In this document: positions 29,448 through 40,428 of the stretch, in pieces
Layout of the letters: each line of letters starts with the position of its first letter
How positions within the stretch are numbered: position 1 is the stretch's first letter
Assembly (NCBI RefSeq): GCF_900698955.1
Contig: NZ_LR217720.1
Location: 496,001 to 560,000 of the forward strand
DNA: 64,000 nt
Direction of reading: 5' to 3'
Source: Erwinia_E haradaeae_G
Lineage (GTDB): Bacteria > Pseudomonadota > Gammaproteobacteria > Enterobacterales > Enterobacteriaceae
Made by a program: the position numbers and the translations under genes
Notes under the pieces: generated by a model
Database searches by the model: none
The model's input: only the letters and a program-made list of their open reading frames with translations
What the model was told of the DNA's origin: nothing

Positions 29448-30248
29448 TAGCAGTCCTACTATGATCTTGTAATATACAATATTAGCTTAATAAATGAAAG
29501 TTCATGGTATTACGAGAGCGTCAATAAGAATAACCTTTCGCATTTGATGATATCCACTCTTACCTGATTAGTTATTATACTATAAGCCAAAAAGTTTTAT
29601 ATCTTTGAGCACGGTAATTCTGAGTTAAGAATGCACGCTTAAATAATAACATCAAGCTTTTCGTATAACATGAAGAAATTTCTATGTGTATAAATTAATC
29701 TAAAAAGTATTCTTTTCAGATAAAATGTCATCGCTATTTACATAGTATGATGAGAAGTATATAACACACAGTATATTTTTATAGTAGTATAAAATAGCAA
29801 ATATCATATAAGTTAGGATTATAATATCATTTAGTAATATTCTATCTGCATACAAGTGATGATATATCGCCGTATTGCAGATCCATGATTTGATCCTATC
29901 AATGGCATAATACAGCCTTTGATGTACTCCTAAGTATTTTTGACGCGCTTGATCTAACGGTGACTCCAAACTTAAGAAAGAGTTCTGATCTACTATTTTA
30001 ATATAAGTATCTTACTACTCTGAGTGCTGCCTATATTACAATTTTAGCCTATAGCATATATAGTATATTATGTATCTCAGCAAAGAAATATTAGACACGT
30101 TACCTTGCTATATAACATACTGTTATGATATGTAATTTTTACATTATCTTTATAGTCAATTCAACACACTCGCATGAAAGATGCTAATGTTCTGATGGCA
30201 CTCTTTGATATTGTCATGGAAATTTAGAATGAGGATAAAATAATTAAG
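29448..30248. other. 801-nt spacer with a gene-like fragment
   Basis: This lies between minC and erpA. A minus-strand frame (29700-29969, TTG start) has about 50 initial codons with protein-like composition rich in Gln, Arg, Lys and Leu, and then turns AT-rich. I do not recognise the product; it may be the start of a decayed gene. No RNA gene is seen. Confidence 0.35.
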
Positions 30249-30590
30249 TCAAAAACTAAAAGAAGCGCCACATCCACAAGTAGTTTTTACATTCGGATTA
30301 TTAACAACAAAACGTGATCCCTCAAGGTTTTCAATATAATCAACGGAACCCCCAAGCAGATATTGTAAGCTCATATGGTCTACTATTAAAAACACACCTA
30401 ATTTTTCAATCGTGATATCACCGAAATTCCTTTGAGAATCTAAAGTAAATCCATATTGAAAGCCACTACAACCACCACCTGTGATATATACACGCAATTT
30501 CAAGTGAGGATTCTTTTCATGAGACAGCAATGCTTTAACTTTTTTTGCCGCAGAATCAGTAAATTGTAAAGAAATAGCCATATTATCCAT
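30249..30590 (-). CDS. erpA: Iron-sulfur cluster insertion protein ErpA
   Basis: A-type Fe-S carrier that delivers clusters to apoproteins, IspG being the essential target in E. coli. From ATG 30590 the product has 113 residues (E. coli 114); GGAG lies 9 nt upstream. The frame extends to a TTG at 30605, but that codon overlaps the ribosome-binding site. All three ligand cysteines are present: Cys41 in GGGCSGF, and Cys105 and Cys107 in TCGCG. LipA, in this window, is another plausible client. The E. coli neighbours clcA, yadS and hemL are absent. Confidence 0.96.
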   Translation of the reverse strand: MDNMAISLQFTDSAAKKVKALLSHEKNPHLKLRVYITGGGCSGFQYGFTLDSQRNFGDITIEKLGVFLIVDHMSLQYLLGGSVDYIENLEGSRFVVNNPNVKTTCGCGASFSF

Positions 30591-32719
30591 TCTTATACAC
30601 TCCAATGTTCAGTTTGGTTGATGCGCTAAAATGATAAAAACTATGATAAATGTAGCTTTGAAAATCATCGTGTGTTTGCATAAAACTATTGTGTTAGTCT
30701 TATGATTATAATGATACCGCTACCATATTACTCGATGATAATAATACATTATCTCTGCTGAAAATTAGTTTGCATAATATCTATAGATCACAACATGTGT
30801 TTAATCGTAAAATCATACGTTTTTATATGCTTTACATCTTTAATGATATTTAATGTTATACTAAGAGTAGAGATAAATATCTGTATCGTATACATGATAA
30901 TATCATGCGGTACAGATCGCTATAGAAAAACCATGAACTATATTAAAGAACATAAAGTGCTGGCATATATCTGCTGATATGACGAGGAAGTAACACAATA
31001 GTCTCCATGGTATGCATAATTACAAACATATAAATACATCGGAGAAGACTCTGTCTGATTTGATGTTGTATTATGTTCTTAAGTTTGTGTAGGACGGTGC
31101 CATTTTCCTTATCTTGTTTATTATATTCACACATGATTTACTTGCGCATAGCTAATTTTATATTTGTACTAAAATCTTATATTTTAAAAAAAGACTCAGA
31201 ATACATAAATTGCATTGCTACAACAAAAAAAAACACTGCAGTACAGTAAAAGATTAACGATGAAATAGTGGCAATATAAAAATTCTTATATTTTTTTCTT
31301 GAGCATAAGAATGTGCTAGAATAATAAGCTCAATAAGCATATATTTATACTCTATAATACTATAAGTATGTCTTAACTATAGACGTATCGAAAGAAACGA
31401 ATGTGTATTCATCACATATTAAAGAATAGTAATCGTGATCAAATATCACTACAAAGACATTTGCTAAATCACATACATATTGTGTGTCTACTTAGCAAGA
31501 TTGAAATGTATTGAAGTTTATTAAATATCCACACGTTGCAATAGTTACTTATCCATATATACCGATGGATGTCTGTAGTATTAGGTACATAAAAATACAA
31601 AGACTATGAGTATTATGGAAATATATACAGTGTTATCCATTACGCTTAACTCATGCAATACAAACTTGCATCATCACTATGATGTAGCATTTCGTATCAA
31701 CTTAATATGCTAACAAAAAATGCTGCCGTTCTGATTATTGCAGTGAAGCAAGAAGTGTAGGATTAATGGACACTCACTATCATACTATAACTCTTTATCC
31801 GATTACATGCCTTCTAAGAAATACATAATGCTAATAAGTAATACTTAACGGTAATGTTTTTATGATGGTTCAGAGTATGTATTATCATAAAAATCATATG
31901 ATAGATAATTTATATCTTGTATTTTCTGTTTAAATAATTTTACCTTAACAAGGATGACTGTTGATCAGTAATTAATTATTTGATGCATTTTGTAACGGTT
32001 AGCACATCCTAATTTATATGCTAACTGATAGTGTACTACACTTATATTTTTCGTATTTGCAAAAGTTGTCACCTAATTTGGCACTATCGTCATAGGTTGG
32101 ATATAATAATGAGGTATTAGAAAAACTAAATTGCTTACAAACATTAATCACTGATATCTCAGTAGAGATAAGCATTGTAATATTACGATAATGATAAGTG
32201 GATATTTTGACACGAAAGAAATGAAGTATATTTAATGCGCATAGCTGTTACATAGTCAACTTCATTAGTTATATATTCATGATGATCTATATTTATTAGA
32301 CAAACTATTTTCATATACTCTATATCGACATCTGTAGTACTTATATAGATGTACACCGTCAGTGCTTTCTCTTTAGGCTGTTTTATCATCTTTCAGTCAT
32401 GAGTTGTATTATCATCATACATATATAACATATCATTATCTTAATGATCGTTGGCGTTATGAACACATGACCAGGAAGCATATGCGTTAGTATCTAATCT
32501 CTCTTAGAGATGCGTGTTCTCTTACAGTAGAAAATACGACAGCATATTTGGTACCATACCGATCTATACATTTATGATTTTAACACTCGCAATATTATTA
32601 CATTCCGTAGTACACAGAATGCCACTTCTACATATTGATAATATTCACTGTAAAGTATGCCTTAGAGTTCTGCTTATGTGAAGGTGGATCCTGTGTAATA
32701 CTTTTCTTTTTTAATACAT
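30591..32719. other. 2.1 kb noncoding spacer
   Basis: Short AT-rich frames occur (30795-30977, 32183-32389), but none looks like a protein. An imperfect 9-bp inverted repeat with a 14-nt loop, containing GTTAGCA/TGCTAAC, is at 31996-32027. A 6-bp hairpin ATCTCT/AGAGAT lies near 32500, about 220 nt past purK. No RNA gene is recognised. Confidence 0.5.
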
Positions 32720-33790
32720 CTAACCCTGCTCTAATTTTTCCTGCGCCCAACTAATACCTCTTGCATATTCTGATGGTAGAAGGGAAACGAGGGTACTTAA
32801 TGTTTTACTAATGGATAATGTACTTGCATCCACTACGTTTAAGTGACCAACTTTACGACCCTGTTGCACCTTTTTATCATACCAATGTAAATATACGCGT
32901 GGCTCGGCAAGCCATTCCATATCTGCATTGATTCCAATCAAGTTGAGCATTACCGCTGGCATATTGATAACTGGAATAGGTAACGGAAGGTTAAGAATAG
33001 CTCGTAAATGTAATTCAAATTGACTAATGGAGGCAGCGTTCTGTGTCCAGTGTCCGCTATTATGAACACGAGGTGCTATTTCATTCACAAGTAAACCTTC
33101 TGGTACTATAAAACACTCCATAGCCATAACACCAATATAATGTAATTCACGCATTATCGTTGATAACATGTATTCAGCTGTCTTTTGTTGTGCATGTTGA
33201 CCCGATAAAATAACACTAACACGTAATATACCATCCTGATGAAGATTATAAGTTAACGGGTAAAAAACAGTACTGCCATCATAACCCCTTGCACCAATAA
33301 GAGATACTTCACTAGAAAAATGGACAATTTTTTCGACAATACTACTTCCGTAGCAAGAATGAGGTAGAGAACTTTCTTTACCTGAACATATCAACCACTG
33401 ACCTCGCCCATCGTATCCACCTGTCCGATTTTTAACAATCACACATTTGCCAAAATCAGAAAATATATGCTCCAATTGCTTGGTGTAGAGCAGTGGTTGC
33501 CAGGGCGTGGTTCCTATGCCTAATTGATTTATTAGTTGTTTTTGTGTTAAGCGGTCTGATAAAATTGGAAAAATATCACGATTTACAAAAGTACGATGTG
33601 TAGACAACATACGAGTTAATTCTGTTGCTGGCCATTGTTCTCTTTCGGCAGTAATAACGCATTGTGAGATGTGTAATGTTTCTGGGTCAGTATCTAGCGC
33701 TATCGGATAAACGGTTATGCCCATTCTTTCACCGGCCTGCCGTAGCATGCGGCCTAATTGACCGTTTCCTACGACATAGACTAATTTCAT
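32720..33790 (-). CDS. purK: N5-carboxyaminoimidazole ribonucleotide synthase PurK
   Basis: ATP-grasp enzyme carboxylating aminoimidazole ribonucleotide in de novo purine synthesis; its unstable product passes to PurE. The 356 residues compare with 355 in E. coli. Visible blocks are VVGNGQLGRMLRQAGERMGI at the N-terminus, the ATP-grasp segment IVKNRTGGYDGRGQW and the metal-binding NEIAPRVHNSGHWTQNA. AAGGA lies 7 nt before the ATG. It starts 2 nt after purE. Confidence 0.96.
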   Translation of the reverse strand: MKLVYVVGNGQLGRMLRQAGERMGITVYPIALDTDPETLHISQCVITAEREQWPATELTRMLSTHRTFVNRDIFPILSDRLTQKQLINQLGIGTTPWQPLLYTKQLEHIFSDFGKCVIVKNRTGGYDGRGQWLICSGKESSLPHSCYGSSIVEKIVHFSSEVSLIGARGYDGSTVFYPLTYNLHQDGILRVSVILSGQHAQQKTAEYMLSTIMRELHYIGVMAMECFIVPEGLLVNEIAPRVHNSGHWTQNAASISQFELHLRAILNLPLPIPVINMPAVMLNLIGINADMEWLAEPRVYLHWYDKKVQQGRKVGHLNVVDASTLSISKTLSTLVSLLPSEYARGISWAQEKLEQG

Positions 33791-33792
33791 AT

Positions 33793-34299
33793 TTATTCCT
33801 TTCTTGGATCAGGATGATTGAGAACTTCATCGGTCTGATATTGACGCCAATTCGCTAATTTTTTAGCTAATGAGTGATCATGTAGCGCAAGTATTTGTGT
33901 TGCTAAAATAGCTGCGTTAGTTGCCCCATTTGGACCAATGGCTAATGTACCAACTGGTATACCGCATGGCATTTGTACAATAGAATATAAACTATCTAAT
34001 CCCCTTAAAACAGTACTCTGTATGGGGACACCCAATACTGGAATTAATGTTTTAGACGCTAGCATACCTGGGAGGTGCGCTGCCCCTCCTGCGCCGGCAA
34101 TAATAACCTGGTAACCATTACGTTCAGCCTCTTCTGCAAAAGTGAATAATTTCTGAGGTGTACGATGAGCTGATATCACTTCACAATGAAATGAAATGTC
34201 TAAATTATCTAAAAAGTGAGCAGTATTCTGCATTGTAGACCAATCACTTTTAGAACCCATAATGATTGCAATAGATTTCATTTTTATTTTAGTTGACAC
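33793..34299 (-). CDS. purE: N5-carboxyaminoimidazole ribonucleotide mutase PurE
   Basis: Moves the carboxylate of N5-CAIR to carbon 4 to give CAIR. The 168 residues compare with 169 in E. coli. IIMGSKSDW (12-20), SAHRTP and AGAGGAAHLPGM form the active site. The start is taken as GTG 34299, because AGGAG stands 9 nt upstream and the length then matches; an ATG at 34281 is the alternative. The gene order purK-purE-lpxH is that of E. coli. Confidence 0.96.
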   Translation of the reverse strand: MSTKIKMKSIAIIMGSKSDWSTMQNTAHFLDNLDISFHCEVISAHRTPQKLFTFAEEAERNGYQVIIAGAGGAAHLPGMLASKTLIPVLGVPIQSTVLRGLDSLYSIVQMPCGIPVGTLAIGPNGATNAAILATQILALHDHSLAKKLANWRQYQTDEVLNHPDPRKE

Positions 34300-34454
34300 G
34301 TAAAATCACTCCTGTTATTTGAATTTTGTACTCTAAAATAGAAGGCAATTTATTGCGTTACTATGAAAAATTGTTTAAAATACATACATTAGGCTAGTTA
34401 CAATACATAGCTGTATTCAGGAATAGTTATCTGCAATGAAACAATGTTTCTTCT

Positions 34455-35171
34455 TTATAACGAAAAAGTAATAAACTGTATATCTTTATGGCTCACGCTA
34501 ATCATTGAGCCTTGCTCAGACCAATCTCCTAACACCCATCTCTGAGCCGACTGTCCGTTAATGGTAAATTTATGTACAGTTGGGCGATGAGTATGACCAT
34601 GAATAAGTATGAATGCCTGATGTTGACACATAAGAGAACTCACTGCATGTAAACTAACATCCATAATATCTATATTTTTACTGTTATTCGTCTCTTGACT
34701 GTAGGACCTTATTTTAAATGCGATACGTTTTCGTATATATATTGGTAAGCTCAAAAAAAATTTTTTTAGCCAATCCTTGTGTATGTACTGACGATAGATT
34801 TGATAGGTCATATCGCGAGTGCATAATTTATCACCATGCATAATCAACAAACGCTGACCATGTAACTCTAGGATGCTTGCATCTGGGATGATGTGTATCC
34901 CTGCACGACTTGCAAAACTTTTTCCTAATAAAAAATCACGATTACCGTGAAGAAAGTGACATGGAATGGATAACTGGCGTAGCATGCAGGCCACATGATC
35001 ATGCAACGGATTTATATCATCATCACCAATCCACGAATCAAATAGATCACCAAGAATATATAGTGCATCAGCATACCGAGCTTCATGATGTAAGAAGTGT
35101 AAAAAAGCAGCAGTAATTTTAGGTGACTTATTACAGAGATGGAGATCGGAAATAAATAGAGTTTTCGACAT
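34455..35171 (-). CDS. lpxH: UDP-2,3-diacylglucosamine pyrophosphatase LpxH
   Basis: Peripheral inner-membrane enzyme that cleaves UDP-2,3-diacylglucosamine to lipid X in lipid A synthesis. The 238 residues compare with 240 in E. coli. The calcineurin-type metal motifs are complete: DLHLC (9-13), GDLFDSWIGDDD, HGNRDFL, MHGDKL and HGHTHRP. With LptM it indicates that LPS is still made. In E. coli ppiB follows before cysS; here that interval is empty. Confidence 0.95.
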   Translation of the reverse strand: MSKTLFISDLHLCNKSPKITAAFLHFLHHEARYADALYILGDLFDSWIGDDDINPLHDHVACMLRQLSIPCHFLHGNRDFLLGKSFASRAGIHIIPDASILELHGQRLLIMHGDKLCTRDMTYQIYRQYIHKDWLKKFFLSLPIYIRKRIAFKIRSYSQETNNSKNIDIMDVSLHAVSSLMCQHQAFILIHGHTHRPTVHKFTINGQSAQRWVLGDWSEQGSMISVSHKDIQFITFSL

Positions 35172-35936
35172 AGATTATTGATAATTTACAGTTTATAGAT
35201 AACAAGCTATTTACAAATCTCTAAGAAAGATTTACTGTTAATTTAGAAAAAATGTTTATTCATTCCGTTATAATTGTGTAAGCACACCATGATGTTAACC
35301 TGCAGTTATAATTTTATACTATGACGTCAATTAGCGCAGACTATATATATTTTAGTACAAAATACATGTATGAAGTATTATCTGAGTTAAAAGACATCAG
35401 ATGGGGTGATAAAATATATGATGATATATTTTTACTGTGATACCCTTTCTTTTTATACCACATCACCATCGTATAAAATACCTATACTGAGATTACTATA
35501 TCTAGCGCCTATCCAAAAATAATGTTATATGTAAAAGCTCACACTATCTCTGTCTAGTCTAAATTAATTTTAGAAGCAAAAAATATGCGCACGAACGAAC
35601 AGTGGTTTATTTATCTAATAACTTATTGGGAATATAAAAATTTTTACAACTACACGCTGATTTGTGGACGAATGCGTACTCTAATTGTCATTATTATATC
35701 TGCTATATAATCAATATATATGCTATAAGCATTCATAGTGTTTCTTATGGTTTACTTGATGTAGTGATAATTCATTATATTTTTGACGTGTTTGTTTGTT
35801 GAACAAAACACGTTACCAAAGATTTAAGGGGTAAATGTTTGTGATTTTATTGCCCACCTTATTAGTTAGATTGCTTTAATTACTCTGAATACGCTGTTCT
35901 TTCTCTCATTTTATTGCATTAGCATGGAATATCTTT
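35172..35936. other. 765-nt divergent spacer at the ppiB position
   Basis: Between lpxH and divergent cysS, where E. coli has ppiB (about 0.5 kb). No open frame resembling a cyclophilin remains. An 8-bp inverted repeat ACGTGTTT/AAACACGT (35786-35813) lies about 125 nt before cysS. Promoters for both genes should lie here. Confidence 0.5.
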
Positions 35937-37331
35937 ATGTTGAAAATTTTTAATACTCTAAGTCGTGCTAAAGAGGAATTTCAACCTATTCATACTGGTA
36001 TGGTGAATATGTATGTTTGCGGAATGACTGCTTATAACCTTTGTCATATTGGTCATGGTAGAACCTTTATCGCTTTTGATATTATCGCACGTTACCTACG
36101 ATATATTGGTTATCAATTGAATTATGTACGTAATATTACTGATATTGATGATAAGATAATTCAACGTGCTGATAATAATGGACAAAGCATAACATGTCTA
36201 ACTAAAAATATCATTTATGAGATGCATCAGGATTTTGCGAAGTTAAATATTTTACCACCAAATCATGAGCCACGTGCTACGTGGTACATTGCAGAAATGG
36301 TGTCGTTAATCAAAAGACTGATGGATCGCGAATATGCCTATATTTCTCATGATGGCGATGTACTATTTTCTGTGGATCGAAACCCAACGTATGGCTTGCT
36401 CTCACGACAAGACTTAACTCAATTACAAACTAGCACACGGCTAGTACCAGTTTCGAAGAACAAAAAAAACCCTATGGACTTTGTGTTATGGAAACGATCA
36501 AAAATAGGTGAACCTTTCTGGCCCTCTCCATGGGGTGACGGTCGGCCAGGATGGCATATTGAATGTTCCGCAATGAATTACACCCATTTAGGTAAGCATT
36601 TTGATATCCATGGTGGTGGAGCGGACCTACTGTTTCCTCATCATGAAAATGAAATTGCACAGTCTACCTGCGCCTATGATACTCCATATGTCAACTACTG
36701 GATGCATTCTGGCATGGTAAATGTTGAGCAAGAAAAAATGTCGAAATCATTAAATAATTTTGTTACCATACGCACAGTGTTAGAGAGTCATGATGCAGAA
36801 TCTGTGCGTTATTTTTTACTCTCGAGTCATTATCGCAGTCAACTTCACTATAATCAAGCTAACTTGAAACAAGCGCGCGCCGCACTGGGGCGCCTTTATC
36901 TTGCGCTGTATAAAACAGACATCAATGCGTTGGTATGTGACGAAGGTGTAGAGTTTGAAATCCGTTTCTGCGAAGCTATGGATGATGATTTTAATACTCC
37001 ACTAGCCTGTGCAATATTATTTGAGTTAGCACGCAAAATTAATCGCAAAAAAAACACATATCCGCAGATAGCGAATAGTTTAGCTGTGCAACTACGTTTA
37101 CTGGGTCGTGTTTTAGGTTTGTTAGAACAAGATCCAGAGAAATTTTTAAAAGGCCATGGTTGTAATGTGAAAGATTATTCAATATCTCAGATTGAAGAAC
37201 TTATTCACATACGTAATATTGCACGCCAAAAAGAAGATTGGAAGCAGGCTGATTTTGCACGTCATTGTTTGTATGACATGGGTGTTCTTCTAGAAGATAC
37301 TAGAGATGGCACTCGTTGGAAATATAAATAA
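35937..37331 (+). CDS. cysS: Cysteinyl-tRNA synthetase CysS
   Basis: Class I synthetase charging tRNA-Cys. The 464 residues compare with 461 in E. coli. Zinc ligands Cys28, Cys210 (HIEC), His235 and Glu239 (HHENE) are present. The HIGH motif is HIGH (37-40) and KMSKS is intact at 267-271. The ribosome-binding site is weak (GGAA). It is divergent from lpxH, as in E. coli apart from the missing ppiB. Confidence 0.96.
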   Translation: MLKIFNTLSRAKEEFQPIHTGMVNMYVCGMTAYNLCHIGHGRTFIAFDIIARYLRYIGYQLNYVRNITDIDDKIIQRADNNGQSITCLTKNIIYEMHQDFAKLNILPPNHEPRATWYIAEMVSLIKRLMDREYAYISHDGDVLFSVDRNPTYGLLSRQDLTQLQTSTRLVPVSKNKKNPMDFVLWKRSKIGEPFWPSPWGDGRPGWHIECSAMNYTHLGKHFDIHGGGADLLFPHHENEIAQSTCAYDTPYVNYWMHSGMVNVEQEKMSKSLNNFVTIRTVLESHDAESVRYFLLSSHYRSQLHYNQANLKQARAALGRLYLALYKTDINALVCDEGVEFEIRFCEAMDDDFNTPLACAILFELARKINRKKNTYPQIANSLAVQLRLLGRVLGLLEQDPEKFLKGHGCNVKDYSISQIEELIHIRNIARQKEDWKQADFARHCLYDMGVLLEDTRDGTRWKYK

Positions 37332-37760
37332 CTATTAGAGTAATTAATATAAATTTAAGCAATCACCTATTACAATTGCATTATATTACTAATAATTTTA
37401 CACAATCAGTAAGTAAAAATACATCGTAGGTAACTATTTCTTGATATGATGAAACCAGATGGTTTTCCTAATTTAAAAAGTATGTGCTATCTACTCTTGT
37501 CGCCTTATATCACTAAACATAGTATTTTACTATAAAAATCTGGTAGTAAAATTACATGGAAATGTTATGTGTAAGTCAAGATCTATCCTACAGAATAACT
37601 ATTATATATCATATACATGTACAGCGCATAAATCATTGCAATATGTCTTAAGTAGCAAAATATGACTTATCATATATTATATAATACTGGTTACAGTATA
37701 TTTTAGATGTTCATTAGAAGCACAGACTTTATTTTGTTATAATTATGGATTTTCTATTTT
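37332..37760. other. 429-nt convergent spacer
   Basis: Between convergent cysS and aspS. A 6-bp hairpin ATACTG-GTTA-CAGTAT (37684-37699) lies about 60 nt past the aspS stop and is a weak terminator candidate. Nothing else is recognised. Confidence 0.45.
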
Positions 37761-39533
37761 TTAACGTGGCTTATTTAATTTATGTGTGCATGTTATGCCT
37801 AGTTCTGTCAATAACGTAGGCTCAACTACATGCGGGGCCTCTGTCATAAGACAAGATGCAGCATTTGTCTTGGGAAATGCAATAACATCTCGTATATTAT
37901 CTGAGTCAGTTAATAACATAACTAACCGATCAAGACCAAAAGCTAATCCAGCATGAGGAGGGGTTCCAAACTTCAAGGCATCTAGAAAAAAACCAAATTT
38001 CTGAATTTGGTCCTCTTGAGAGACGCCTAGTATATCAAATACTGCAGTCTGCATGCACAAATTATTAATACGCACAGAACCACCACATACCTCATAACCA
38101 TTGATCACCAGATCATATGCATCGGCAATTGCAGCGCTTGGATTTTCTCTCATGTTATCTATTGAAATATCTTTTGGTGCAGTAAACGGATGGTGCATTG
38201 CGGTCAAACCTTCTGTACGGTTCTTTTCAAACATTGGAAAATCTACTATCCATATTGGTTTAAAGGTAGATGCGTTCGTGATTTTTAAATGGTTACCTAA
38301 CTGTACACGCAATACACCTAATGCGTTCGTTACTACATCTTGATCATCTGCGGCAATAAAAATGATATCACCATTAGACGCTTTTGTACAATGAAATAAT
38401 ACATCTACACCTTTTGCCACCATTGATGCAGATAAAGGACCATTAACACCCTCCAGACCCCTATCCATCTGATGTACTTTTATCCAAGAGATCACCTTTA
38501 CACCATCATTTTTTACTGATTGTATATAATTATTAATTTCTTTTCTAGTAAGACTCGCCCCTCCTGGAACACATAGTGCTATTACACGACTGTTATTATT
38601 AGATAGTGCCGTAAGTATTTTAATCTTCATATCTTTTATTACATCAGTGATATCTACTAACTCCATGGGATTACGCAAGTCAGGTTTATCAGAACCATAA
38701 CGAAGCCTTGACTCAGTATAAGTGATAACAGGAAACGAACCTAGTTCTATTGATTTAATCTTTAACCATAAAGTACAAACCAAGCGTTCCATAAGGTCTC
38801 TTATATGATGTCCAGCCATAAATGACGCTTCTATATCAATTTGCGTAAATTCAGGTTGACGATCAGCACGAAGATCTTCATCGCGAAAACATTTTACAAT
38901 CTGATAATAACGATCAAAACCAGAGATCATTAATATTTGCTTAAAGAGTTGTGGTGATTGTGGTAGAGAATAAAACTTACCTTCATGACAACGACTGGGT
39001 ACTAAATAATTACGAGCACCTTCCGGCGTCACATTTGTTAATATTGGTGTTTCGATATCAATAAATCCAGATCCCTCCATAAATGTTCGTACTAAGCTAG
39101 TAATTTTGGCACGCATTTTTAGGCGATCAATCATCTCTGGACGCCGTAAATCGAGATATCTATATTTTAAGCGTACCTCTTCACTATTCTTGTTGCTAAA
39201 ATCTAGTGGCAATGATTCGGAACGATTAATAATGGAAAGATGTGTGGCACACACCTCAATATCACCTGTTAATAAGTTTTTGTTTTTATTTTTTTCAGTG
39301 CGTTCGCATACTTTTCCTGTTACTTGAATACAGAATTCGTTACGTAAGTCACAAGCTAGAGAAAAGGCTCTTTTGTTTTCTAAATTAAAAAAAATCTGCA
39401 CAATCCCTTCACGATCGCGCATATCTATAAAGATCAAATAACCTAAATTTCGATAACGATGCACCCATCCACAAAGTGTCACTGTTTGACCAAGATGGGC
39501 GTAATTCAGGTGCCCACAATATTCAGTACGCAT
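37761..39533 (-). CDS. aspS: Aspartyl-tRNA synthetase AspS
   Basis: Class II synthetase charging tRNA-Asp. From ATG 39533 the product has 590 residues, the E. coli length. An ATG two codons upstream is also possible, but AAGGG is better spaced for the downstream one. It contains the OB-fold anticodon domain (about 1-110), the bacterial insertion domain, motif 2 (FRDEDLRADRQPEF) and motif 3 (GLAFGLDRL). One oddity is NGYEVCGGSVRI, where E. coli has a third glycine in place of Cys, close to the ATP site. Confidence 0.96.
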   Translation of the reverse strand: MRTEYCGHLNYAHLGQTVTLCGWVHRYRNLGYLIFIDMRDREGIVQIFFNLENKRAFSLACDLRNEFCIQVTGKVCERTEKNKNKNLLTGDIEVCATHLSIINRSESLPLDFSNKNSEEVRLKYRYLDLRRPEMIDRLKMRAKITSLVRTFMEGSGFIDIETPILTNVTPEGARNYLVPSRCHEGKFYSLPQSPQLFKQILMISGFDRYYQIVKCFRDEDLRADRQPEFTQIDIEASFMAGHHIRDLMERLVCTLWLKIKSIELGSFPVITYTESRLRYGSDKPDLRNPMELVDITDVIKDMKIKILTALSNNNSRVIALCVPGGASLTRKEINNYIQSVKNDGVKVISWIKVHQMDRGLEGVNGPLSASMVAKGVDVLFHCTKASNGDIIFIAADDQDVVTNALGVLRVQLGNHLKITNASTFKPIWIVDFPMFEKNRTEGLTAMHHPFTAPKDISIDNMRENPSAAIADAYDLVINGYEVCGGSVRINNLCMQTAVFDILGVSQEDQIQKFGFFLDALKFGTPPHAGLAFGLDRLVMLLTDSDNIRDVIAFPKTNAASCLMTEAPHVVEPTLLTELGITCTHKLNKPR

Positions 39534-40428
39534 AGTCATACCCTTGTTTAACTCCTAATCTTTGTGCATACACAACAGAGGAGAACATAGGACATAAGCT
39601 ATATGTCTTTTCTTTATCTCTAGCCAATAAGGTATATTCTTTATGTTTAAAAACATAAGATGCATGTGCTAATAGCGTGCCGGAGAAAAGATCTCTTTAT
39701 TGTATAGGAACACTATATTGGTATTTATTGATAGATTGCAATCAATGCCTGTTAATCATTATACACCATTCTTCGTAGTGAATCTATGCACGAACTATAA
39801 AGGATGTGTGCAGAACAATATGCGCATTATATCGTATAAGGGGATCATACCTATACATAAAATATCATTCTTTACAAAAGATTTGATTGATAGTAGTAAA
39901 AACAAATATGATTATACCTTGCATTGAAAACATTTCGTCCTTCAATCATGCAATCATGCAATCATGCAATCATGCAATCATCGAGATGATAGAATATAAT
40001 CTGTGTAATCTTGTAATACAAAAGAATTGATTTTGATGTTAAAATTGCCCTAAACACTACATTTCAGAAGAAATTCAATGTATGAAAAAGTTTTCACACA
40101 AAAAGTTTTAATACCTATGTATTGTCAATACTGTGTTAGAGAACTCAAAGTTCATAAATTAAGTAGTATCAAAATTTCAATTATGATTTGAGTAATTGCA
40201 TATATCACATTAATGATTGTTTTTAATTTTTTATAATTCAGTCAGTCTTACAACTATCGTATATGTTAGTAGATAGTCTTATAATCATCCTTTTTGTGCA
40301 CAAACAAACCATTAATACCTATCGTAGTCATATACTGTAATAGATTATAAAAAGAGTTTGTTTGTCTTTAAAAAAATTAAATTTTTGTCGAAAAAGAATG
40401 TTCAGTGTCAAACATTAAAAACTTATTA
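39534..40428. other. 895-nt spacer with an 8-bp tandem repeat
   Basis: This lies downstream of cysA and upstream of aspS. In E. coli cysM (about 0.9 kb) follows cysA, and the gap size fits its loss, but no CysM sequence is visible. A + strand frame of 75 codons at 39700-39927 is unrecognised. The tandem repeat at 39943-39982 is listed separately. Confidence 0.45.
39943..39982. repeat. 8-bp tandem repeat, five units
   Basis: Four perfect copies of CAATCATG (39943-39974) are followed by a fifth with one mismatch, CAATCATC (39975-39982). It is the only microsatellite-like array I noticed in the window. It lies in noncoding DNA between aspS and cysA. Confidence 0.9.

Noticed and set aside
30795..30977. 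Hydrophobic 60-codon + strand frame
   Set aside because: Resembles a small membrane protein only because AT-rich codons give Ile, Val and Tyr; no start signal or homologue.
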